NCBI GenBank assembly: GCA_033439685.1
Contig: JAUEDM010000009.1
Location: forward strand, 1,550,001-1,614,000
Reading direction: 5' to 3'
Source of the DNA: Apodospora peruviana
Taxonomy: Eukaryota; Ascomycota; Sordariomycetes; Sordariales; Lasiosphaeriaceae
Length of the DNA stretch: 64,000 bases
Notes under the pieces: model-generated
What the model was told of the DNA's origin: nothing
Seen by the model: the letters and a program-made list of their open reading frames with translations, nothing else
Databases searched by the model: none
Shown: positions 20,521-31,108 of the stretch, in pieces
How positions within the stretch are numbered: position 1 is the stretch's first letter
Layout of the letters: every line of letters starts with the position of its first letter
Translations under genes and position numbers: made by a program

Positions 20521-21881
20521 CTTGATGATTTGAGGTGATTGAAGAGACTGGTGCACGTTTCGAGTGGTAGAAGGGTGCTTGATGTTTGGACTGACTGGAT
20601 GGTTTTGGGTGCTGAGGCGTGATTTGAGTGGCTAATGCGAGTGCGTGAAGATGATGATTTGGAAGAGGAAGAGTCGAGAATTCTCAGGCCAAAACGAGAA
20701 GTTAAATACTCCAAAGGCCAGGTCCTGCTCCACGCAAATGTGCCCGCTTTTACGTCAGTATTGTCGCTTATGAACGGGCTTCAAGTTCTGGTTTGGATGA
20801 AAATAGGTACGATTTCCAACCTCCACGGTTTCGAGATGAAGTCGTGCCTTCCTCTCTTTGTTGAAACGTAGCTCAGTCAGTCCACTGAGACCCCATGCTT
20901 TCCGCTGCCCACTGCCGATCAATGGGCCTAGCCCATTCCTACAGGTCTGCCGAAGCCATCCGCAACACGTGTAAGGTAGGGAAGGTGAGCCAGGGATCCT
21001 GCCTCATTCGGATGATGCTGCGATTTTACTTGCAGGCAGCACCTCAACACCGGAAAATTGTCAATCTCAACCCAACCTGATCCCAAAGTGACCTCTGAGG
21101 ACATGTGAAGGAGCTGGACGGCAGATTCAAAGCGGTTTGAACGACAACACGGCAGTTCAGGGAATCCACAGGGCAAACCCATTACCATGACATTCATGGG
21201 AATAAGATGGGTAAGTACTCATACAATACAATCTGGGCTGATCATGGAACTATGGACAAGCGTGTTGCGTGAACGGCTGGGAAAGCCACTGAAGCCAGTA
21301 TGAGAGACAGGCAATCGAACCAGCATTACTCTGGCGAGTTTTCATCATATGTGCAGACATTGCCGTTCATTCCATCATAGACTTGTGCCGGGAATGATCT
21401 CCCCCGAAGAATTAATGAAAGCCAAAAGGCAGGTCAGATACCCTTGGAGAGTCCCTCTTTCAATCGAACGGAGAGGATGAAGTGCGAGGACCGAGAAGAG
21501 GATATCACAGCCTGCCGAACGGTGCATTCGGACGAAATCGGCTTACATTCTGTATGCACCAGGGAGGCGGTGCTCTTAAAAAGCACACTCTAGGCAGCAT
21601 CGTGGGCAATTAATTCAAATCTGATGTCGTGTGAATGGTCAAGTCGATAGGCCGGTGTGTGGCGCAGGGTTCATTCCTTGGGAACGGAGCATCGAAGCGA
21701 CATGAAGCCGGAATGGTACGGATCTTGTCAGTCACGATGACGACCGACGCAACAACCATTTATCTCTCAATCCCTCGCTGTTCGAGGCACGCGACAGTTC
21801 CTGGCTCTCCAACAAAATTTAAAATTACCCTCCAACTCTAATACTCCAGTCTCTAGAACCCACAAGATCGACCAGCGTGAG
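20521..21881. other. intergenic region, no gene recognised
   Basis: Upstream of the metallothionein-like gene and of the gene at 21882. Short open frames only; no RNA gene recognised. Confidence 0.4.
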
Positions 21882-22713
21882 ATGACGACCTCAAAAGCGG
21901 CTAATCCCGGACCCGACTCGGACGACCCACCCTCTTACCAGGAACAACGTGACGACCCAGACGAAGTTCAGCAGCCGGGAGTCTTCATAATGGACGGCCT
22001 GTTCATCCACCATGAGTCGGTCAACTCCGCACCGCTCTATCAACCGTCGAGGGTAATCCACGCCCAGGGTGAGGCCACTCACACAATCGATTTGGAACGC
22101 CTGGATAATCGCGTGAGGACACTTGCGGATGGGAGTCCCAGCGTCTCGATGCACAAGAAGCATATCTACACCCTTCAACATTTCCCGCCCCTCTACCCCG
22201 TAGATCTCCAATGCTCAATGGTGTCTGCCTCGAACAGAGGTCTTGGCAAGGTAACGCTCAAAAGGAGCCCGTTTCCCCATTCCGGGTACAGAGCGTCGAG
22301 GACACCTCCGGACAGACCGGACAAGTACAGGAGCGCTGCGAATGAGATATTTTTTGTCGTCAAGGAAAAGAGGGGCGTTTTTGAATGGTTCGATGCCGAT
22401 GAGGCCGTAGTGGCCACGCAAGATGACGGAGAGGGTCGGCATATGCTGCTGGTGTCCGTACCGTTGTCGCGGAAGAATCTAGATGGGTTGCTTGCTCTTT
22501 GGTGCCTTTGGCTATGGCATGTCCACATTTCCATCCTAAGACAGTCGACGGGCTGGTCAGACTGTGAGTTTTCCGATATTTTCATGTTGCCTCGAGCTAC
22601 GGCCGAAAAGGTGTTGCCGAGTTCTAACAGCGGATGCAGTCAAGAGAATAATGTCGAGACCGACATCGGTGAACAACTACACTGGCTTCGCTGGAAAAGG
22701 GCCGCTGATGTGA
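21882..22713 (+). CDS. unrecognised cytosolic protein
   Basis: Preferred model: exons 21882-22563 and 22640-22713, 251 residues. The 76-bp intron has a GTGAGT donor and a CTAAC branch site about 15 nt before the GCAG acceptor, which is why I prefer it; if unspliced, the same start gives 302 residues ending at 22790. The N-terminus is acidic and proline-rich (PDSDDPPSYQ) with a possible PPSY ubiquitin-ligase-binding motif. The middle contains a KVTLKRSPFP-like strand region, FFVVKEKRGVFEW and a hydrophobic Trp-rich stretch LLALWCLWLWH. No signal peptide. I do not recognise the family; the strand-rich centre with a Trp helix recalls small beta-barrel proteins, but this is a weak impression. Confidence 0.6.
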
Positions 22714-22790
22714 CGATATCAGCAGGTGTTATCCAAGACATCTTGACGCTCCAGGAAACGAGACAGGAACTTAAGATCCCCAGGTATTGA

Positions 22791-24596
22791 CGATGGAATC
22801 CGGGCCTGAAAGGAGCACGGGCCGAGACTCGCCTTCAGGCTGACCTTGATGGGCATGTAGGACGGATCAAGCCAGTCGGTGGAATGACACGCCGAGCTAT
22901 TCTTCGGCCAGACAGCCTCGATTGCAGGATATTAATGTCGCCCAGTTATGTCTTATCTAGTATAATAACAGGTTTCAACTTGGAAAGCACGAAGCCGATG
23001 CACTGTAACTATAAGGGGTTAATGCACATCGCAATCATCTGCAGCTCTGCGGAGAGCTCCAACGGGTATCCCGATCCGAGAGAAAATGATATCACGGTGC
23101 GGTCAGCAACTACCTTGGACTACATGCCCGTGGATAAATACAACACATATGGATCTTATGGGGTGTGATACAGAATCGAATGCTTGTCGTTGCTCTCGCC
23201 AGATTGGGCATCTGCAGATGGACGTGTCAATGATGACTGGCATCGAGACACCCACCATCATAACCTGGAATCTGACGCTTGGCATGCTTTCGAACCAACA
23301 TCGTAGTACTGTTTACGACTTCCGTCCGTTTTCACAGTGTGAGGGCAATGGCAAGCTGAGATCGATTCATGCCGGGAAGGGCGACGGGAGCATCCGGGCA
23401 GGAGCGAGCGTTCGTCCACGGCACTGGGGTATATTCGGCAGGCAGGCGATGGTGAGAACTTTTGAGATGGCAAGAGCGGGCCTAGCCGTGGTGTAATTGG
23501 GTCGGATGAAAGCGGTGACTTGAGAATTGGCGGTGGCCCCTTCGGCGGGCTGCGGGCACGTCACTACCTTCCCTTACCGTATGTGCGGGTTGGTCTAGGA
23601 AGGAACGACAGCTGGCAACCGGCCTTTGTGACTCGTCTCCTCTTCATGTATCCGAATAGAAAAAAAAGTGTCTGTCCTGAGGCAACAGGCAACCGGACTT
23701 GACAACACGGCGGGTTTCTTTTCCCTTCCGTTCCCCATCGGCCATGTGTCTGCCGAGTCTTGGGAGTTCGACGTGTATCGACAGACAGTGATGTACCCAG
23801 GGGCAGGCAGGTAGGTACCTACCTTTAGACTTAGCGTGCAGATTGATGTCTGTGTAGCGCTGACTGGCATGAGATGAATGCAGGGCAGTCGCATTGGAAC
23901 GGTGTTCGCTCTGAGTCCATGCCTCGAGCGACTCAAACCGTAAAATGGTTGGCCATCAAGGTTCTCTCGGCCGGCCACAAGGGTGCTACCAGGCGTGCCC
24001 GACAGGCACAACACAGTTGGTGCATTCACCTCAAACTCGATTGGCCATTCTCGTCGGTTGGCGAGGCACTCCATCCATCTTCTTCTCATTCACTGCTCTC
24101 GAACTCTTGTTCTCACGGACGGTCTGCGTTCCGCACTTTGCAATCTGCATCCTGCACATTGCCGAGTAAGACCAACCTCCAGCCACCTCAACCACGCGTC
24201 CACTGTGTTTCCAGACTGGCAGTCACCGCAGACCAACAAAGCGCAGAGAACAGGCCGTTGACCTGCGACCACAGATACCACATTTGGCATACCGCACTGA
24301 GAAGTCAGGAGGGACCGCTCAACTTTATTATCAGGTTAGTAAGTACCTTAGTTGTAATCATTAATCCATCGCACAATACCCTCCCCCCTCTCTCACCAAT
24401 GCCTTTAACTCTTCCCCGTATCTTCTTTTCTCTGCCGCAATCTGGAAACCACCTCGATTATATCTGGCCCAAACTTCAGAGCGAATACTTACCTACCTTC
24501 TTCCTAAAGTAGACATCAACTCCTACCGCGCGAATCTTTTTTATCCTCCACCTCGACATACTCAGTCTTGCCTTCTTGAAGTGCCAAAGCGCAACA
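22791..24596. other. intergenic region upstream of the ZIP gene
   Basis: No gene is recognised. A perfect 16-bp palindrome (AGGTAGGTACCTACCT) lies at 23809-23824, about 770 bp before the ZIP start. The last 250 bp before the start are pyrimidine-rich, as in many highly expressed fungal leaders. Confidence 0.4.
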
Positions 24597-25775
24597 ATGG
24601 CGGACATTTCCACCACCTCCGTCGACGGTGGCTTCGACCCGACCAATGTTAATCTCACCGAGGCTGACCCTCGAGACATCATTTGCTATCTCAACGCGGG
24701 CGGCAACGACTACGATGGCCGTGTCGGTTTGCGTATCTCTGCGCTCTTCGTCATTCTGATCACCTCTTCTGCGACGACCCTCTTCCCCGTCCTTGCGACG
24801 CAGGTTCGGAAGTTCTGCGTCCCGCTCTATGTCTACCTATTTGCGCGTTATTTTGGCGCCGGTGTCATCATCGCGACTGCGTTCATTCATCTCCTGGATC
24901 CCGCCTACGATGAGATTGGCCCCGCCACCTGCGTTGGTATGACTGGCCGCTGGGCTGACTACTCGTGGCCGCCTGCCATTGCCATGACCTCGGTCATGCT
25001 TATCTTTCTTCTGGATTTCGGCGCGGAGTGGTACGTGGAGCAGAAATATGGCTTCGAGCACGAGCAGGTGAACATCGAGGGCGCAGTTACGGGCACTGGC
25101 GCCTTGCGGGAACGCCAGCAGTCGCATCATTCCCACCAGTTCCTTCACTCCGCCGATCAGGATGAGCACCCCGAGGGAGCTCGTGACAGCACTTCGGCGG
25201 TGCATAAGAATATCGCTGAGAGCAAGCAAGAGCAAGATGTTGAGAACGTCGCACCGGATACTACCACCACTGCTACCGAGCGTGCCTTTCGCGAGCAGAT
25301 CGCCGCCTTCTTGATCCTGGAATTCGGCGTCATCTTCCATTCGGTCATCATCGGTCTCAATCTTGGCGTTATTGGCGAGGAGTTTGGTACCTTGTATCCT
25401 GTCATTGTTTTCCACCAGGCCTTTGAGGGTCTCGGAATTGGCGCGCGTCTGAGTGTCATTCCGTTCCCCAAGCGACTCAAGTGGCTGCCCTGGTTCTTGT
25501 GCGGCAGCTACGGTCTGACAACCCCTATCTCTGTCGCCGTTGGCATGGGACTCGCCACTCAATACGACAGCGGCTCGTTCACGTCCTCGGTTGTGTCTGG
25601 CATCCTCGACTCAATTTCGGCCGGTATCCTGCTCTACACAGGTCTTGTTGAGCTGCTTGCCCGCGACTTCTTGTTTAACCCTGAGCGCACCCGAGATCGA
25701 ACTCGCATCATCTTCATGCTGTTCTGCCTGTTCCTCGGCACAATCATCATGGCGCTGCTCGGTAAGTGGGCCTAA
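24597..25775 (+). CDS. ZIP family zinc transporter (Zrt1/Zrt2-like plasma membrane type)
   Basis: Single exon, 392 residues, starting at the ATG after GCAACA at 24597. Eight helices are expected: three in the first 145 residues, then a cytoplasmic loop of about 90 residues rich in His and acidic residues (QQSHHSHQFLHSADQDEH, about 174-191), then five more. The metal-binding helices are clear: His248-Ser249 in FHSVIIGLNLG and His273 with Glu277 in FHQAFEGLGIGAR. Length and loop match fungal zinc-uptake transporters of the plasma membrane. It should import Zn2+ and be induced by zinc shortage in the family; no zinc-response element could be assigned here. A metallothionein-like gene lies 4 kb upstream. 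Confidence 0.93.
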   Translation: MADISTTSVDGGFDPTNVNLTEADPRDIICYLNAGGNDYDGRVGLRISALFVILITSSATTLFPVLATQVRKFCVPLYVYLFARYFGAGVIIATAFIHLLDPAYDEIGPATCVGMTGRWADYSWPPAIAMTSVMLIFLLDFGAEWYVEQKYGFEHEQVNIEGAVTGTGALRERQQSHHSHQFLHSADQDEHPEGARDSTSAVHKNIAESKQEQDVENVAPDTTTTATERAFREQIAAFLILEFGVIFHSVIIGLNLGVIGEEFGTLYPVIVFHQAFEGLGIGARLSVIPFPKRLKWLPWFLCGSYGLTTPISVAVGMGLATQYDSGSFTSSVVSGILDSISAGILLYTGLVELLARDFLFNPERTRDRTRIIFMLFCLFLGTIIMALLGKWA

Positions 25776-28008
25776 CTGACATCCTGGAAGAATATGTCGA
25801 GACAAGGAGGGCGTGGCGCAGCCGCACGGAGTGGTTTTACAGTTAGCCGGTGGAATCTTAGTTTTCTTCATGTTATGTGTTCTCGGCGTATCATCCGAAT
25901 ACTGGTTGGTGCCTTTGGTCTGGGATTTTCGATCTCTTATTTCTCCAGCCAGTGTCTACAAGTTTGCATGCATAACGCAGATTTGCTATTCACCGACCGC
26001 GAGTGCGGTCATCGTCTAGTTGAACTGGGTACTTGGTAGTTCTCTCAGTCAGACACTAATTACACTGGCATAGTATTTTGTCCAGGAGCTGTGATCTGCC
26101 ATCTGTTCATAGAGAGCATTGTGAAGCGATCGTTGGCCCCATGATCTTACACCTTCGATGCTGTGTGAGGGCTACATCTAACTCGGCTGACTCTCAGAGA
26201 TGAGTCGTAATTTAAAGAGGACTTGAGCAACATCATTTGTTTATTTAACCTTCGAGAGCACGAAGGCTGAATCGCCGGTGGAAACAAGCAGGTTGGTGCG
26301 CGGGTATCCTTGTATTACGTACTGCGTGGATTCGCCGACTCGGTCCCTTAGGTGTACTTTGGAGTTCCACCGAAACTGCCTTGTCGGTGAATACAGCACA
26401 CGGGCGTTGTTCGCCTCGTTTTTACCACCTGCTTGTGATACAGCGGCGCATTGTTTTGTGTTGGTGAAGTAGGTAGACTAGGAAGATTGCCGATCATGAT
26501 TACATACATTAGTGAGAACAAACAAACATCTAAGGAGAATACCACTGAACCCGGAATTTCTCTGTATAAGCAAAGCAAATCGATGTATGTATGATTTGTC
26601 GGAAACGTAGCTGTTTGATGTTAGGAGGGACGTTGGGAGCTCAGTTCTGTCTTTCCCGAGTTAAATGATGGATATACCAAGCAGATGAGACAGTCGGACA
26701 AAGTGAGCACAGCCTGGTGCTCGCCAAGGTCCAAATAGGAGATAAGAAATAAAGAAAGGTTGTCCTAGCCGCCCGCCGCAACGGCCTGCCGCATGCCCGC
26801 CGCATGCCCGCCCTCCAGAAGCTCCACTGGGCCACGTTGTTCGAGTTGCGGAGTAGATAAGACGAGCCCAAGTGCGACGGGGGATTTGGGAGCCCAACCT
26901 TCTTTTAGTGTTTCTCTTACCAAGGAATATATTAACTACGCGCCGTGGTACTACCGGACCCGACGTCGCTCGTAGCTTTACGTGGTAGATGTTGGGGTGT
27001 TGTACCCGGAGAATTCCCGCGTACTAGCATTCAGTTATAATACCTTGTGGAAGTCAGAGGGGAGCATGGTTACTCCCTCGGCTCGGCTCTTTGTGCCTTC
27101 GTCAGCTTCGATCTTATTCTGACTCTTGTCTTGTGCGATGAAACGTAGCTCTATGATCCGCTCCCGCGGTTGGCCTTGCAACATTCCTGTGTTGATGGTG
27201 ATAAGTTTGGCAAGTACAGATTACGACGACTAACTTACAATTATTGTTTGATATTGTTATTTATGAAAACTAAAGGTGATAAAGTGACTGGATGAGTTGG
27301 TGATAACAATAAAATGTGGTGCGGTAGTTACATAGCGCACGGCCACTATCACGGATACTTCAATGCTCATTATCCATTACTAGAGGTCTTTTAATCCTGG
27401 ATTGAACTTTATGCTAATAGTATAGACTGCAGCTTACCAAGCAGCACAGAAAGAACTGACGTCGTCCGGTCGGGCATCTACGAGCTACCATCTCCCCCAC
27501 AGGTATATAACATGTGTATGACAAGAGCTACTGTTAGCACTGATTGCTAAATCAACCGATAAGGCTTTATTTTCGACTCCCAGGCAAGTAGAAATATTAT
27601 TGTGTTGCGCAAACAGTGATATCATCGCATCATTCTGCTACATCTCCGAGTTTCAAGAGCAACTAGTTCATCAGATACACAACTCCTTTGCTACAACAGC
27701 AGAGAGAAACTACCATGGTTTCTTGATTAAACCCTGATGCTGCTATAACCCTAACTACCGGGTTGCCTATAGCCCTCGGTGTATCACAGTAAATACAAAA
27801 GCACGGGATGAGTCTTTCGCCCCTTTCATTATTGCCACGGCCGAGTTCCGCAGGATGCAGGACAAACCAAGGCGACTAAACCACCGCATCTGAACACTAC
27901 ATGTACATACATTAGGTCATATCTATAATGTACGACATTAAGCAGCAGCAGTCCACTCTAACTCTACTTTACCAGGCGATTATGCAGCTGCTGCACCAAC
28001 CCGGATCA
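25776..28008. other. gene-poor interval
   Basis: More than 2 kb without a recognisable gene on either strand. Composition drifts to AT-rich after 27200. A single telomere-like TAACCCTAAC (27746-27755) is too short to mean anything. No transposase-like frame was found by eye. Confidence 0.45.
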
Positions 28009-28240
28009 CAGATGCGTTGTACATTTTTGCGCCATTTTGCAGCAGGTGTTATAGGCACACGTCAGATGACCACTGCAGCAGTTTTTTTGTTTGGTGCGCA
28101 GGTACCGAGCAGGGCAAGGGCGGTAAGCACCACGCTTGATATATCTCTGATATGTTTGCGGTGCATAATTTTGGTTGCAGGAACATGCACCGAACCCGGG
28201 ACAAGAGGCATACACTGTGGTAGACCATTGGAGAGGAGTA
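28009..28240 (-). other. cysteine-rich open frame of doubtful status
   Basis: A minus-strand frame ending at 28009 encodes about 80 residues with ten cysteines, including CC twice and SCPGFGACSC. It has no signal peptide; upstream in frame there is a stop followed by a possible CTACCAG acceptor near 28268, so a first exon could be missing. It may be the mature part of a secreted peptide gene or a chance frame in a gene-poor stretch. I list it for its Cys density only. Confidence 0.2.
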
Positions 28241-28268
28241 TAGTGCTGAGAACCCGTCCACTTGTACC

Positions 28269-29023
28269 TGGTAGATTACTTTCGTCTTGCCAGGTTTTTC
28301 TCTCTGAGACCCTACTGGGATTCCAACGCGTGGTTTAACGAAAATAATGTCAGAATGATTGAAGGGATATATGAAATAATCTCACAGACTTGTGGTATAA
28401 ATTATTAGCCTGTGCAAATGAGTTTGCGAACCATGTTTTCATTATGACGAAAGAGTGGTTGGTCATCGAAATCACTTTAATATCAACGACCATCTCCTTG
28501 ATCGAGCACTTGCCTTATCTCCAGACTCAGGAGAAGTGCAACATGGAATCTGAAGAGCTGACTTGAGTAGTAAACATGGTACCGAGCAAGATCAGGCGTT
28601 GATTTAATGTTTTGGTAAAGGTTGGGTAATGATCACGCTCGCAGATTGTAGGAATAATGCCTTTGTCCAAATGGTCCAAATTTACGCCCTGATAGGACAG
28701 AAGTCGGAAAAATCACATTCACCTGAAATATTTTACAACAGATAAGCTGAATCTGCCACATGGGATTCTTGGGACGCTCGGACATGCTCGGACTTGTCCA
28801 CCTTGCCAACGAGCGGCTGACTGATGTCGAGAGTAGTTCAGGTGATGTGATAGGACAAATCACGTGTCAAAGTTCTAATGTGACATCCACTGTGATTGAT
28901 TCATGTGGACTCCGCCGCGCCATTGTTTATTTACATTCATCAACCGAAACCACAACTTCAGTTTACCCTCACAGCCTTCATCTTACGCGCTTCATCCCAC
29001 AGCCAAACCCAATTCCAGACATC
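28269..29023. other. intergenic region upstream of the sirtuin gene
   Basis: No gene recognised. The 3' part holds the sirtuin promoter and leader; plus-strand frames that join it out of frame are shadows. Confidence 0.4.
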
Positions 29024-30366
29024 ATGGCCGATACTGCCCCCGAGATTGCCGAGGAAGAGCGACAAGAATCGCCCGAGATTGTTGATCGGAAAGCGGAGTC
29101 CCTGGCCAATCTCATCAAGAAAAGCAACCACTTCATCGCGTTTACCGGCGCGGGCGTGTCCACTTCTGCTGGTCAGTGTTTTACCTCATCTCTTCTCAAG
29201 TTCGCGTCATCTAACATGAATTTTGAAGGCATACCCGACTTCCGGGGACCAGAGGGTGCATGGACACTCCTCAAGCAGGGGCGTGAGCGGACCTCCAAGA
29301 CCACAAGCACGTTGCAAGCAATCCCGACACCAACTCACATGGCGCTGGTGGCGCTGCAGGATCGTGGTCTTTTGAAATACCTGGTCAGCCAGAACTGCGA
29401 TGGATTGCACAGAAAGAGCGGGATCCTACCTGTAAGTTCCCCTCCTCTCCCTGAGCTCCTCAACAATATTAGCTTCTAATTTTAGCCCAGGATAGGATAT
29501 CCGAGCTCCACGGAAACAGCAACCGTGAATACTGCAAAGACTGTGGCAAGGAGTACATTCGAGGTACTTACCCTTCTTCAAACCCCTCTTCGGTACTCGC
29601 TGACTTTGAAGAAGACTTTCGCGCCGTAGCCAGCTACTCTAAAAGCGTGCACGACCACCGCACCGGCCGGAAATGCGTCCTCTGCAACGGCCCTTTGCTT
29701 GACAGCATTATCAACTTTCACGAGCAGCTGCCCGTCGAGCCGCAGAGACTCGCGTACGAGCACGCCGAAAAGGCCGACCTCTGCCTCGTCCTCGGCTCCT
29801 CCCTCACCGTGACGCCGGCCAACGAGATCCCCGAGATCGTCGGCAAGCACAAGGGTGCCAAGCTCGTCATCTGCAACCTGCAGTCGACGCCGATCGACAA
29901 GCGCGCCGCGATGCGCGTCTTCTCCAAGACGGACGAGCTGATGGTGCGCGTCATGGAGAAGTTGGACATCCCAATCCCGCCGTTCATCCTGCACCGCAGG
30001 CTCGCGATCGAACTGCAGCTCAACCCCACGACCGAGAGGCACCAGGTCAAGGTCTACGGTGTTGATGTCGACGACACGCCGGTTACGTTTCTGAGGTCTG
30101 TCAGGCTCGAGTATAGCCGGCGGACGATCAAGACGGAGCCGTTTGTGATCAGTTTCAAGGGTAACCTGCGGGATGATCTGGGCATGCAGTTGAAGCTTGA
30201 TCTTGAGTTTATGGGACACTATGGGGAGCCGAACTTGGAGATTGCTCAGGACTTGAGTGGTGACAGCTTGGCGGCTGCTGGTGGAGAGGCACCGTCTATC
30301 AGGGCGCTGTATTTGCTTGCCTATAACCCCCAGACGGGGGAGTGGAAGACAAGTTTACACGAATAG
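29024..30366 (+). CDS. NAD-dependent protein deacylase, SIRT6/SIRT7-like (class IV sirtuin)
   Basis: Four exons (29024-29171, 29229-29431, 29491-29563, 29615-30366) give 391 residues. NAD-binding motifs: TGAGVSTSAGIPDFRGPEG at about 41-59, QNCDGLHRKSG (Cys replaces the usual Val), and GSSLTVTPA. The catalytic His124 is in ELHGN. A structural zinc site is complete: Cys132 and Cys135, Cys162 and Cys165. The insertion between the zinc pairs (SVHDHRTGRKC) and the long C-terminal half place it with class IV sirtuins, which remove acyl groups from histones and other proteins in nucleus or nucleolus. The C-terminal 140 residues after about 250 form an extension with many charged strands. Intron 1 splits the GAG motif region exactly at Gly50. 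Function in chromatin is from family knowledge. Confidence 0.92.
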
Positions 30367-31108
30367 TTGAAGGGTTTTATTCTGTCACAGTGTGCGATGA
30401 AATATCATGGCGGTAATTACGTGGTCTCCGAAAAAATTATGAAGATCAAGAAAAAAGAAAAAAAAAAAGGAACATACACCTCCTTCAAGGGATTAGGGGA
30501 GTCACCGACAAACTACCTACCTACCTAGTAGACTAGCGGCATGCAAGTTGCGAATTGGGTCATGTTGGCTGAGATCAGCAGCCTGGGCAAGGCCTCGCCT
30601 GTTGATCCAGAGTTGTGGTCGAATACAACAGCCGACTCTTGTCAGGGTCCAAGCCCAGATGCCAAGTTTGGAGATGTCGCGCCAGGACATAACCCCTATG
30701 CCAAATCCAGGCTGCCCAGGTACCTGCCCGTCGACATTGCACGCTATCAGTACTTCTCCGCACTCAAGACCACATCAAAGGGATCGGGTTGCCGTCAAAG
30801 GTGGGGAACAACATCGGCAGTTCACCCGCCACCGTCATTGTCACTGGTCGACCCGATGCGACGGACAATGATATCCTCGGATTTAAAGCTATCTAATGGC
30901 GCATGGTAGGGAAAGGGCTGGGTTTAAATACCACTTTACCAACGCTTATAAGGGGAGGGTATGGCCAACTCCTATCCACGCATGTTTGTTTGCATTACGA
31001 AGAACCCTCTAAGCCTTTTCACCACCCCCTTTCTTTTCGTTTACATAGGTACATACAGTACACGATTCTTATTGATTGGGGTCAACAAGCAAGCAAAGTG
31101 AAGTCAAG
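30367..31108. other. intergenic region, no gene recognised
   Basis: Contains an A-rich tract near 30445-30470 and a CTACCTACCTACCTAG run near 30514. A 122-codon plus-strand frame from 30541 has no supporting feature. Confidence 0.4.

Noticed and set aside
23874..24512. 212-codon plus-strand frame upstream of the ZIP gene
   Set aside because: Ends in the ZIP leader, low-complexity and without any recognised feature.
27746..27755. TAACCCTAAC as interstitial telomere repeat
   Set aside because: Fewer than two units; expected by chance.
29578..30219. 213-codon minus-strand frame
   Set aside because: Antisense shadow of the sirtuin's last exon.
30541..30909. 122-codon plus-strand frame between sirtuin and sugar transporter
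   Set aside because: No signal peptide, domain or splice support; treated as chance.
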